Shown: one piece after another, positions 31,488 through 38,328 of the stretch
Layout: each line of letters begins with the position of its first letter
Position numbering within the stretch: position 1 is the stretch's first letter
Assembly (NCBI GenBank): GCA_002342805.1
Contig: DDQW01000028.1
Location: forward strand, 1-38,328
Direction: 5' to 3'
Length of the DNA stretch: 38,328 bases
Origin: Clostridiales bacterium UBA2432
GTDB taxonomy: Bacteria > Bacillota > Clostridia > Lachnospirales > Vallitaleaceae
Notes under the pieces: generated by a model
What the model was told of the DNA's origin: nothing
What the model saw: only the letters and a program-made list of their open reading frames with translations
Database searches by the model: none
Translations under genes and position numbers: made by a program

Positions 31488-32628
31488 ATTCAATATTCCC
31501 CTTTACGATGGTTTTTATGATTTCAAATTGGTCATTCATTATAACAATATCTGCTTGCTTATCTTCTTCTAGTGAGCCGATTTGATGATCAAGCCCAAGA
31601 TATCTTGCTTGATTCATGGTAACAATGGGAAGAACTTGTTCCAGTCCTTCTTTCACATTTTCATGAAAATTTTTCAATCCTTCGTTTAATTTTAAAACAC
31701 TCCCAGCTATGGTACCTGAGTCGAGTAAGCACTTCCCGTCACTAACCGTCACTTTTTGTCCGCCTAATTCGTATTCTCCTTCTGTCAAGCCACCGGCTTG
31801 CATGCAGTCGGTTACCAGCAAGATTTTTTGTAAGCCTTTTGCCTTGATAAACAGAGGGAAGATACCTTCATGAACGTGGAATTTATCTGCAATGAGTTCT
31901 GTATAACAGTCCGATGTAAGTGCTGCGGTGACTACGCCAGGTTTTCGGTGATGCATGCCTGTCATGGCATTAAAAGTGTGAGTGCTTCCACAAGCCCCAC
32001 ATTCAAAGGCTTTCATTGCTTCTTCATAGGTGGCACTTGTGTGACCAAGGGAAAAATTAATGGATTTATGATATTTTTTTATAAAGGCTAAGCTGTCTTC
32101 CACCTCCGGTGCAATGGTGATGACTTTGATTAAATCTAAATAGGGCTCAACGAGTTCCTCTTCCGGATGAATAATATATTCTTCCGGTTGTGCTCCTTTT
32201 TTTTCGGCATTTATAAAAGGACCTTCTAAATGGACCCCCACTATCGTGGCTCCATAGCTTGTTTTTTCTTGTTCCTTCATGACCTCACGAACAGCATCCA
32301 AGGCTTTTGTAATGTCCGGTTTTGGCATAGTCATTGTTGTGGCTAAAAAGGACGTAACCCCATTTTCAACCAACCCTTTTTTCATGGTATTTAAGGCCTC
32401 TGTCGTTCCATTCATAACATCAACACCTTGGTATCCATGAATATGTACGTCTATAAATCCGGGAACGACAAAGTTGCCCTCTGCATTTGTCTCTTCATCC
32501 ATATGCTTTTTAATGTCTTCATACGCACTTTGGGTTAATATACTTTCAATCGTATTTGAATATACGAGAACCTTCCCTTTTTGAAACTTCCCCTCATAAT
32601 AGATTTGGCCATTAACAATTGCTTTCAT
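31474..32628 (-). CDS. nagA: N-acetylglucosamine-6-phosphate deacetylase
   Basis: A 384-aa amidohydrolase that removes acetate from GlcNAc-6-P to give GlcN-6-P for NagB. Metal-binding and catalytic segments are present: PGFIDVHIHGYQGVDVM, HLEGPFINAEKKGAQP, FSLGHTSATYEEA, THTFNAMTGMHHRKPG and LLVTDCMQAGG with the catalytic Asp. The start at 32628 has GGAGG eight bases upstream; the open frame continues 14 codons further, but that part is the operator. A 21-base operator-like site lies just upstream. Confidence 0.95.
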   Translation of the reverse strand: MKAIVNGQIYYEGKFQKGKVLVYSNTIESILTQSAYEDIKKHMDEETNAEGNFVVPGFIDVHIHGYQGVDVMNGTTEALNTMKKGLVENGVTSFLATTMTMPKPDITKALDAVREVMKEQEKTSYGATIVGVHLEGPFINAEKKGAQPEEYIIHPEEELVEPYLDLIKVITIAPEVEDSLAFIKKYHKSINFSLGHTSATYEEAMKAFECGACGSTHTFNAMTGMHHRKPGVVTAALTSDCYTELIADKFHVHEGIFPLFIKAKGLQKILLVTDCMQAGGLTEGEYELGGQKVTVSDGKCLLDSGTIAGSVLKLNEGLKNFHENVKEGLEQVLPIVTMNQARYLGLDHQIGSLEEDKQADIVIMNDQFEIIKTIVKGNIEYENC

Positions 32629-32641
32629 TACTACACCTCCA

Positions 32642-32662
32642 TTAGTAAACTTTATTAACTTA
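32642..32662 (-). promoter_or_regulatory. Candidate ROK-repressor operator upstream of nagA
   Basis: A 21-base site with dyad symmetry, matching the site in front of the ROK gene (33860-33880) at 19 of 21 bases in the same orientation. It lies 13 bases before the nagA start codon, so bound repressor would stop initiation or read-through into nagAB. Confidence 0.7.
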
Positions 32663-32690
32663 TATGACAAAAAGCGACTCTACTATCGCG

Positions 32691-33827
32691 TTATGCTTCT
32701 ATAATTCGTTCAATCCCTATGAGTATAGCTCCTTTTACAGATGCATTGTCAATCATTGAACGATATATGTTGGTTTCAATCGGTGTCATTTGATTCACAC
32801 GTTCTTGCAAATCCTGAATCATTGTATCTTTTAAATCAAATACGTGTCCGGTCAAGATCACTTTTTGTATGTCTAAAACCAATGCAATATTTGTAATCGC
32901 AACCGAAAATTCTTCTAAAATCTCATCATACAGGTCCATCACTTTCGAATCTGTATGGTGACTGAGTATCCACTGTATATCACCAAAGGAAGCTTTTTGT
33001 CCGGTTAATTCTTGATACCGATCTCGAATTGCTTGCAAACCCACCCGTTCTTCAAGGGTATAATATCTTCCGTCTTCTTGCTTCTTGGGCAGGATAAAAC
33101 CGATTTCTCCAGCTGCATTCCGTTCGCCTTCGTAAAGACGATGACTAATAATAATACCGACTCCGACACCTGTATGGGCACTGAGCAAATATAGGTTAGG
33201 TTCATCTTGGAAAATTCCATAACGTTTTTCTGCTACGGCCGCTAAGTTAATATCATTTTTTACAAAAATAGGGTCAAAGTTCTTTGCCTTTAAAAAATTT
33301 TTTACTTCATGCAATAAAATTTCTTTATGACGGACATTGGTCAAATAGTAGCCGTCATTTTGACCGACAACTCCGGGATAGGAAATCACTACTTGAGATA
33401 CTTTTGAAATGTCAATATTTTGTTCTTTTGCTTGTTTAAAATATGTTTCTAAATATTGTTCCGCTTGTTTTGGTTCATAAACATCTTCTACAGAAATCTT
33501 GTCATGGAGTAGCCATTCTCCACGTAAATTTGCAATGACAAGGTGAAAACTATCTTTTGACAAGTCAATCCCCAGGACATATTGGTAATTGGCATTAACA
33601 TCAATAAGAATACCTTTTTTCCCAACTGCATTATCTTCTTTACCCACTTCTATGATGCGCTTGGTATGGAGTAATTCAGCAACATTTTTGGACACAGTGG
33701 GCTTGGATGACTCAAGGGCTTTGGCTATTTCCGCTCGAGTCATGGGCCCATTTTCAAAGAGAAGGGAAAAAATCATTTTTTGATTATCACGTTTGACATC
33801 CGTTTGTGTACTTCCTTTAAATTCCAT
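32691..33827 (-). CDS. ROK-family transcriptional repressor (NagC/XylR type)
   Basis: A 378-aa protein. The N-terminal winged helix-turn-helix (about 15-65) contains MTRAEIAKALESSKPTVSKN. A ROK sugar-kinase-like domain follows (about 85-375). The kinase phosphate motif DxGxT is degenerate (GIDLSKDSF), as in regulators. The ROK zinc/sugar-signature Cys cluster (CxCGxxGC) after GEIGF is absent, replaced by a short Lys/Glu/Asp-rich loop. It sits between GH94 and nagA and has its own promoter with an overlapping operator, so autoregulation is likely. The effector is probably GlcNAc-6-P or a related amino sugar; that is inference from the neighbours. Confidence 0.88.
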   Translation of the reverse strand: MEFKGSTQTDVKRDNQKMIFSLLFENGPMTRAEIAKALESSKPTVSKNVAELLHTKRIIEVGKEDNAVGKKGILIDVNANYQYVLGIDLSKDSFHLVIANLRGEWLLHDKISVEDVYEPKQAEQYLETYFKQAKEQNIDISKVSQVVISYPGVVGQNDGYYLTNVRHKEILLHEVKNFLKAKNFDPIFVKNDINLAAVAEKRYGIFQDEPNLYLLSAHTGVGVGIIISHRLYEGERNAAGEIGFILPKKQEDGRYYTLEERVGLQAIRDRYQELTGQKASFGDIQWILSHHTDSKVMDLYDEILEEFSVAITNIALVLDIQKVILTGHVFDLKDTMIQDLQERVNQMTPIETNIYRSMIDNASVKGAILIGIERIIEA

Positions 33828-33859
33828 GTCGTCTCCTAAATTAATATGTCCAATTCAAG

Positions 33860-33880
33860 TAAGTAAAGTTTATTAACTTA
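33860..33880 (-). promoter_or_regulatory. Candidate operator of the ROK repressor gene
   Basis: TAAGTAAAGTTTATTAACTT plus A, 21 bases with 7 of 10 symmetric pairs (TAAGT with ACTTA at the ends). It starts immediately downstream of the -10 box and covers the predicted start of transcription, a classical repressor position. Confidence 0.7.
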
Positions 33881-33909
33881 AATATATCATGAGACGTTTT
33901 CCTTGTCAA
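33881..33909 (-). promoter_or_regulatory. Promoter of the ROK gene
   Basis: TTGACA (33904-33909), 17 bases, TATATT (33881-33886) with an extended TG on the minus strand. It lies just past the GH94 stop, giving ROK-nagA-nagB a start independent of the GH3-GH94 genes. Confidence 0.85.
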
Positions 33910-33916
33910 TAGATGT

Positions 33917-36481
33917 TTACCTATCAATGACTTCGATTATAATTTCTTTTTCAAAGCCTTGAATTGTTTCATCCGGAATCAGTAATGTATCCATCTGCAT
34001 CGTGGAATTATATTGACCTTGATATGATAGGCCATTGACTTTAAATTCACGATTACTCGTTTGTAGGCTTGCCTCTCCTTTATATTTTAAGAAAACACTA
34101 TGATTGAGATATTTAATCTCTAAGGACATGGTCCCAAAAAGCTGATAACGACTGGGCTGAATAAGCAATCCCCCTAGCACGGGTTCAAATCCAAGCACGT
34201 AGCGCACAAAAAGTTTAAACAAAACATTGGAGCTACCCGTTTGCCAATCTTGCATGGATTCACCGTCAATATGAAATTCTTCATTATCTCCATAAGAATT
34301 AGGCAAGACAAAGGGTGACACAGAAACCGATTCATGGGTAAATGGAAATAGTTTTTCAAGTTGCTCCCATGCTAACTTTCCTTCACCAATGGCAAAGAGG
34401 CTCATAACCGCAAACATACTGGCATGAATATATGTGGCCCCGTTTTCTGCCGTTCCCTTGGGTAAATTGGGTATACGACCAACCCCCGGTATGCCTTTTT
34501 CAAAATGGGGTTCAAAGGTTTTATAACCGTATTTTGAGTCTAAACGTTCATACGCATTCAAAATATAGTCACGATGCTTAATCTTTTGGGGATCTGCTTG
34601 AATAAAACCAGATAAAATCCAAAATGCTTGACTGGTTAATCCATCTCGGGCCACTCCATCCGGATCGTTTTGGCTTCCTACAAGATAAGATTTTTCATCG
34701 CCCCAGCCATGAATAATATGGTCTCCATCAATGGCATGAATAAGTAAGCCCTCTTTTATTTGGTCTTTTGCTTTTATATAGGCTTCTTTTCTTTGACTTA
34801 AGGCATCATATAGATGACGATATGGTGCTTGGATTTCGAGATATGACAATAATTCTAACATTTCGCAAAGATTTTGATAAACTTGAAGGGTTGCCATCAC
34901 AGACACTCCAGATCCATACTCTTTGTTAGGGTCTTGACTTCTGCCTAGACCATCAAGTGCATCATTCCAATCTCCATAGAGTGCAAGGACACATTTTGTA
35001 TTGCCATGATCCCGGTTTTCAAGTAAATAATCCATAATTCGAATCATATGCATCAGCACGGATTCCTTAACAGTATTTTTTTTGGCGATATGCTTATGCA
35101 GGTCGATAAAATTATAGTATCCACATTCCTCTTCTAAGAAGGACCAATCCTTGGTAAAACGAAGATAGGTCATAATGGTTGAAATCACCCACACACCTTG
35201 ATCAATAAAAGGGCGAAGATCCATGGCCGGCAGACTGTTTGCATCTTTTGGCAAGGAATATTGTCGTGGCAGTTGGCCGGATAAGCTTGTGAAATCAAGC
35301 GCTTCTAACATTTTTATCTTGGCTTTTTTTGGCTCATAAAAAAGATATGCTTCTAAAGCTTGAAAAATATCCCGAATGCCGATTAAGGAAAAATGAGATA
35401 ATTGAATATAGCCCTTAATTTCCGAACAAAAGGTTACTTGTGCTTTTAAGTGATGTATAAAACCATTCATAATTACAGGTGAAATATCTTCTCCACCTTC
35501 CATTTTGATTGAGAAAGGTTGATCTTGGGCTTCCATACTTACATAAGGATCTTGACATAGACAAATTTCCGGTTTAATCCCCTCTTGTGTATATGTCATT
35601 TCAGCACAGTATTCTATATCATCTTCCAATCGATACGTTATAAAATCGCCACAAATCCCTGTTTCTGTAAAGGATGTTGCTTGAATAGCCTCTGATAAAT
35701 CTTCTTCAAAAAATGTATCTGCTGTATGCAGTGATGATCGACTTCCCCCAACATATTGATAACGTGATGTGGTATGCTTTGCTTGGATGACACATTCTGC
35801 TTTATTGACTCGCATGTGAATTTGACCCACATTTGTTGCCATGGAATCTCGGTCGCGCTCCTCATAAGTTTCAATAACATAATTGCCTAATTGATCATCT
35901 TCTTGATAGCGGACTTGCCGAAACCAACGATCCGTTGAGTTTTCCACTAAGGCATTTTTTAAAAAAGGGTTAAAATAAGCACTTGTAAAAACAGTCAATG
36001 GATTCTTTGTTTTATTGATCATCCATAATTTATAATATATTTTTCGTCCTTTGACATAGGTTACAAGCGCCGTTGTAATCATGGTCGTATCTGTGATATA
36101 ATAGGTTGCTGCTTCATTAAAAACAGTGAAGCGTATCAATTCATGGGGTTCTTCAGACATAATTGGTACAGACATGCAGGAAAACTTATGCTTTTCTCCT
36201 TTGACTCCTGCAAAAAAAGCAATTTTAGGTTCTGCACCTTCACTGGCTCGTAAAAATGGTGAAAACAAGCCTTCATTGCAATGAATATAACCAGACCCAT
36301 AGGTCCAATAATTAAAGCCATCCGCTCCATAGGGATACCTGACATCCCCTTTATCTGTTGGAAACATCAGAATATCTGTGCCAATAAAGTATCCACCGGG
36401 AATCTTTCCTTCACATAGTTTGGAATCTCCGGACTGTATGCGCCGGTACCAGTCTAAATATATTTCAATCTTTTCTCTCAT
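33917..36481 (-). CDS. Glycoside hydrolase family 94-like phosphorylase
   Basis: An 854-aa protein resembling GH94 (former glycosyltransferase 36), which splits beta-linked disaccharides with phosphate to sugar-1-phosphate. It has an N-terminal beta-sandwich (about 1-300), a helical linker and an (alpha/alpha)6 barrel. The catalytic-acid motif is GDWNDALDGLG (known GH94 members have GDWND), with AENGATYIHASMF and DWQTGSSNVLFKLF further on. GH94 includes cellobiose, cellodextrin, laminaribiose and chitobiose phosphorylases. The nag neighbours favour an N-acetylglucosaminyl disaccharide; that is inference. ATG at 36481 (AGGTG at six bases) is preferred over GTG at 36490, which overlaps the GH3 stop. 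Confidence 0.8.
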   Translation of the reverse strand: MREKIEIYLDWYRRIQSGDSKLCEGKIPGGYFIGTDILMFPTDKGDVRYPYGADGFNYWTYGSGYIHCNEGLFSPFLRASEGAEPKIAFFAGVKGEKHKFSCMSVPIMSEEPHELIRFTVFNEAATYYITDTTMITTALVTYVKGRKIYYKLWMINKTKNPLTVFTSAYFNPFLKNALVENSTDRWFRQVRYQEDDQLGNYVIETYEERDRDSMATNVGQIHMRVNKAECVIQAKHTTSRYQYVGGSRSSLHTADTFFEEDLSEAIQATSFTETGICGDFITYRLEDDIEYCAEMTYTQEGIKPEICLCQDPYVSMEAQDQPFSIKMEGGEDISPVIMNGFIHHLKAQVTFCSEIKGYIQLSHFSLIGIRDIFQALEAYLFYEPKKAKIKMLEALDFTSLSGQLPRQYSLPKDANSLPAMDLRPFIDQGVWVISTIMTYLRFTKDWSFLEEECGYYNFIDLHKHIAKKNTVKESVLMHMIRIMDYLLENRDHGNTKCVLALYGDWNDALDGLGRSQDPNKEYGSGVSVMATLQVYQNLCEMLELLSYLEIQAPYRHLYDALSQRKEAYIKAKDQIKEGLLIHAIDGDHIIHGWGDEKSYLVGSQNDPDGVARDGLTSQAFWILSGFIQADPQKIKHRDYILNAYERLDSKYGYKTFEPHFEKGIPGVGRIPNLPKGTAENGATYIHASMFAVMSLFAIGEGKLAWEQLEKLFPFTHESVSVSPFVLPNSYGDNEEFHIDGESMQDWQTGSSNVLFKLFVRYVLGFEPVLGGLLIQPSRYQLFGTMSLEIKYLNHSVFLKYKGEASLQTSNREFKVNGLSYQGQYNSTMQMDTLLIPDETIQGFEKEIIIEVIDR

Positions 36482-36486
36482 CCCAA

Positions 36487-38064
36487 TCACCTACCTCTAA
36501 ATACTTTTTCAAAAACAGCTTCAAATGTACTTTCGATAATTCCACCTGTAACAATCACAATGTCTGCATATTCACTCAATAATTTTGCATCCATGGGACT
36601 TCGTGATGCAATAGCAATAATGGTTTTATTGGGACAATAGGCACGAATTTCCTTAAGCACATCGATTTGTCGTGTAAATCGATAGGCATTTACCGTGCTA
36701 AATATAATAAGATCTGAAATAATTCCTACATCGGTCAAACTAATGATTTCTTCGTCCGTTGGATGCCATGGCATAATCGCCTCCTTAACTTCTTCATGTC
36801 CTGTGACTTTTTTCAAAATGTCTTTTAAGGAAAGATCATATAAATTGGTGGCATCACTCATAACTAATCGAGCGGGATTGCCAAAGACAATACCCACTTT
36901 TTTATTTTCAAGTGCTATGGGAAGGTCTGTATCTTGCCCTTTGTGAAGAACAATTCCTTTTTTGGCAATATCTTTGGATAATTTTTTTCCGGCTTGGTGG
37001 TCAATGGTTTTTATCCCTTCACCTTTAGTCGATTGTTCTTTACCCAACTGCTCTTTTGCTTTTAAAATACGATAGGCTGCATCATTAATACGTTGTTCAC
37101 TGATCTCTCCTGTTTGAACGCACTTATCAACATAATCGACAAACCAGTCACTTGCACATGTGGATATAATAAGATCCGAGCCTGCATTGATGGCTAATTT
37201 TATAGATTCTTTTTCTCCATATTCATTAAGGATGGCTTTCATGACTAAATCATCCGTAACTACTAATCCCTTAAATCCAAGCTTTTCTCTAAGATAGCCA
37301 ATGACCTTAGGCGAGAGGGATGCAGGTAAGTCCGGGTCTAGTGCCTCAAATATACCGTGATGCGTCATAATACAGTTTAATCCCTTTTCTATTGCTTGTT
37401 TAAAAGGAACGATTTCGACGGATTCTAAGCGCTCGATAGGTTCCGGATTTCGATCAACTTGAAAATGTGTATCAACTTCTGTAATTCGCATCCCCGGAAA
37501 ATGTTTTCCGCAAGCATAGAGTCCTTCTGCCTGCATGCCATTAATAAAAGCACTCCCCATATCTGCGACAACTTGAGGATCTGTCGAGTATCTACGATTA
37601 TCAACAATCGGTATGCCAAATTGTGCATCATAGTCCACATCTAAAACCGGGGCATAACATAAGTTAATTCCCGCGTAACGAAGTTCTTGTGCAACATGAT
37701 GTCCTTGTTGCTTGGCAAGGTCTTTATCATTGGCAAATCCTAAGGTCATGTTTCCTGGGAAAATAGTTGTCCCGTTGAAAATTGCTGTAAGCTGTCCGCC
37801 TTCTTGATCAATCGTCAACCAAAACGGGATATGATGTTTACTTTCCATGATATTGCTATTGATTTCTTCTGTCATGGTCTTTAGCTGATGAAGACTTTTA
37901 ACATTATTGCCGGAAAAAAAAATGAATCCGCCCAATTGGTCCTTACGATTCATTTCTACAAATTTTTCCGGCATTTTATCATATCCTTGATAGTATTGAA
38001 GAAACATCTGAGCGATTTTTTCTTTCAATGTCATTTGTTCAAACACTTGGTCTGCTATAAACAT
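36487..38064 (-). CDS. GH3 beta-N-acetylhexosaminidase (NagZ-like)
   Basis: A 525-aa family 3 enzyme with no signal peptide, so intracellular. The TIM-barrel domain (about 1-340) has IDQEGGQLTAIF, the loop KHFPGMRITEVDTH carrying the Asp-His dyad that acts as acid/base in GlcNAc-specific GH3, and the nucleophile Asp in VVTDDLVMKAI. The usual HFPGHG has Met for His after the Gly, a minor difference. A C-terminal alpha/beta domain (about 375-525) follows. Substrates in the family are GlcNAc disaccharides, chitobiose or GlcNAc-anhydroMurNAc; some members are phosphorylases rather than hydrolases. It ends five bases before the GH94 start and begins nine bases after the mutase gene. Confidence 0.88.
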   Translation of the reverse strand: MFIADQVFEQMTLKEKIAQMFLQYYQGYDKMPEKFVEMNRKDQLGGFIFFSGNNVKSLHQLKTMTEEINSNIMESKHHIPFWLTIDQEGGQLTAIFNGTTIFPGNMTLGFANDKDLAKQQGHHVAQELRYAGINLCYAPVLDVDYDAQFGIPIVDNRRYSTDPQVVADMGSAFINGMQAEGLYACGKHFPGMRITEVDTHFQVDRNPEPIERLESVEIVPFKQAIEKGLNCIMTHHGIFEALDPDLPASLSPKVIGYLREKLGFKGLVVTDDLVMKAILNEYGEKESIKLAINAGSDLIISTCASDWFVDYVDKCVQTGEISEQRINDAAYRILKAKEQLGKEQSTKGEGIKTIDHQAGKKLSKDIAKKGIVLHKGQDTDLPIALENKKVGIVFGNPARLVMSDATNLYDLSLKDILKKVTGHEEVKEAIMPWHPTDEEIISLTDVGIISDLIIFSTVNAYRFTRQIDVLKEIRAYCPNKTIIAIASRSPMDAKLLSEYADIVIVTGGIIESTFEAVFEKVFRGR

Positions 38065-38073
38065 ATGTGCCTC

Positions 38074-38328
38074 CTATATTTTTAAAAATTCTTTCATTTT
38101 CTGAATGTATGTATTGGCTATTTCAATACTTGAATCCTCTGCAAAAATTCTAAGTAAGGGTTCTGTTCCTGAAAATCGTGCGATAATCCAACCACCGTTT
38201 TCAAAATATACCTTGACGCCATCCTCATAAGAAATATGATCAATGTCCTCACCAAAATCCGGAACACTGCGCTCTTCATACAGCAAATGAAGTAAGCGGT
38301 CTTTTTCTTTGGGATGAAATTCTAAATT
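38074..38328 (-). CDS. Phosphohexomutase C-terminal fragment (cut by window edge)
   Basis: The last 84 codons of an alpha-D-phosphohexomutase; the 5' part lies beyond the window end and the frame stays open to base 38328. The C-terminal domain motif RFSGTEPLLRIFAED, which binds substrate phosphate, is intact. The family includes phosphoglucomutase/phosphomannomutase and phosphoglucosamine mutase. In this cluster it most likely interconverts hexose-1-phosphate and hexose-6-phosphate, for example GlcNAc-1-P to GlcNAc-6-P; the specificity cannot be read from this fragment. Confidence 0.88.
   Translation of the reverse strand, partial: NLEFHPKEKDRLLHLLYEERSVPDFGEDIDHISYEDGVKVYFENGGWIIARFSGTEPLLRIFAEDSSIEIANTYIQKMKEFLKI

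Noticed and set aside
32691..33827. ROK protein as a GlcNAc kinase
   Set aside because: It has an N-terminal helix-turn-helix and a degenerate phosphate-binding motif, so it is a regulator; no kinase for free GlcNAc was found in the window.
1..38328. CRISPR arrays, prophage, insertion sequences, toxin-antitoxin or other defence genes
   Set aside because: No regularly spaced direct repeats, transposase, integrase or nuclease-type genes were found; gene content is core metabolic, cell-wall, tRNA and flagellar.

Overview
The window reads as chromosomal DNA of a flagellated, fermentative, low-GC Firmicute of the class Clostridia, probably a Lachnospirales/Vallitaleales-type anaerobe. The grounds are Firmicute-type gene neighbourhoods (murB-rapZ-yvcK-whiA-crh, long SRP RNA beside dnaX-ybaB-recR), strong AAGGAGG-type ribosome binding sites, sigma-A promoters of the TTGACA-17-TATAAT type, pyruvate formate-lyase with a clostridial 2[4Fe-4S] ferredoxin, and no phage or insertion-sequence genes. 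The species itself cannot be told from the sequence.

Layout. 1-1270: a DJ-1/PfpI protein and a CYTH protein, divergent, each closed by a hairpin terminator. 1283-5389: a four-gene minus-strand exporter operon (ATPase, Yip1 membrane protein, HlyD-type adaptor, MacB-type permease), with a tandem TTAAG repeat over its -35 region. 5614-6078: an O6-alkylguanine-DNA alkyltransferase. 6136-6807: seven tRNA genes (Pro-Gly-Arg-His-Gln-Lys-Leu in transcription order) behind a consensus promoter. 6928-12025: murB-rapZ-yvcK-whiA-crh-rdgB-yfcE, all minus with gaps of 0-20 bases. 12157-15484: a cytosolic parvulin PPIase, an aldose 1-epimerase (plus strand) and proA. 15562-16862: a PilZ protein and a degenerate receiver/GGDEF-like protein. 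16931-18497: trxB followed by an MBL-fold hydrolase. 18692-21929 (plus): pflB, pflA and a small ferredoxin.

21930-22382 has no convincing gene. It holds a terminator, a large imperfect inverted repeat of about 145 bases and two further strong hairpins, and is the least explained stretch of the window. 22383-27579 is a flagellar block (fliS, flagellin, a 43-aa ORF and a 1034-aa FliK-like protein). 27693-30627 is recR, ybaB, dnaX and the SRP RNA. 30738 to the end is an amino-sugar catabolic cluster: nagB, nagA, a ROK repressor, a GH94-like phosphorylase, a GH3 beta-N-acetylhexosaminidase and the 3' end of a phosphohexomutase.

How it fits together. The last cluster can be read as an intracellular route for GlcNAc disaccharides: GH3 and GH94 split the disaccharide, the mutase turns sugar-1-phosphate into sugar-6-phosphate, and NagA/NagB feed fructose-6-phosphate to glycolysis. 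Near-identical 21-base operators in front of the ROK gene and nagA suggest that the repressor controls both. PflB, PflA and the ferredoxin form a pyruvate-to-formate module whose promoter has a perfect 15-base palindrome between -35 and -10. The Crh-like protein has Glu where HPr has its catalytic His but keeps Ser46, so it is likely regulatory rather than a sugar phosphocarrier.

Most of the window is ordinary core genome. The items most worth following are the structured element at 22022-22317, the PilZ plus degenerate receiver/GGDEF pair with a hairpin beside its ribosome binding site, the amino-sugar cluster with its shared operators, and the Yip1-containing exporter.
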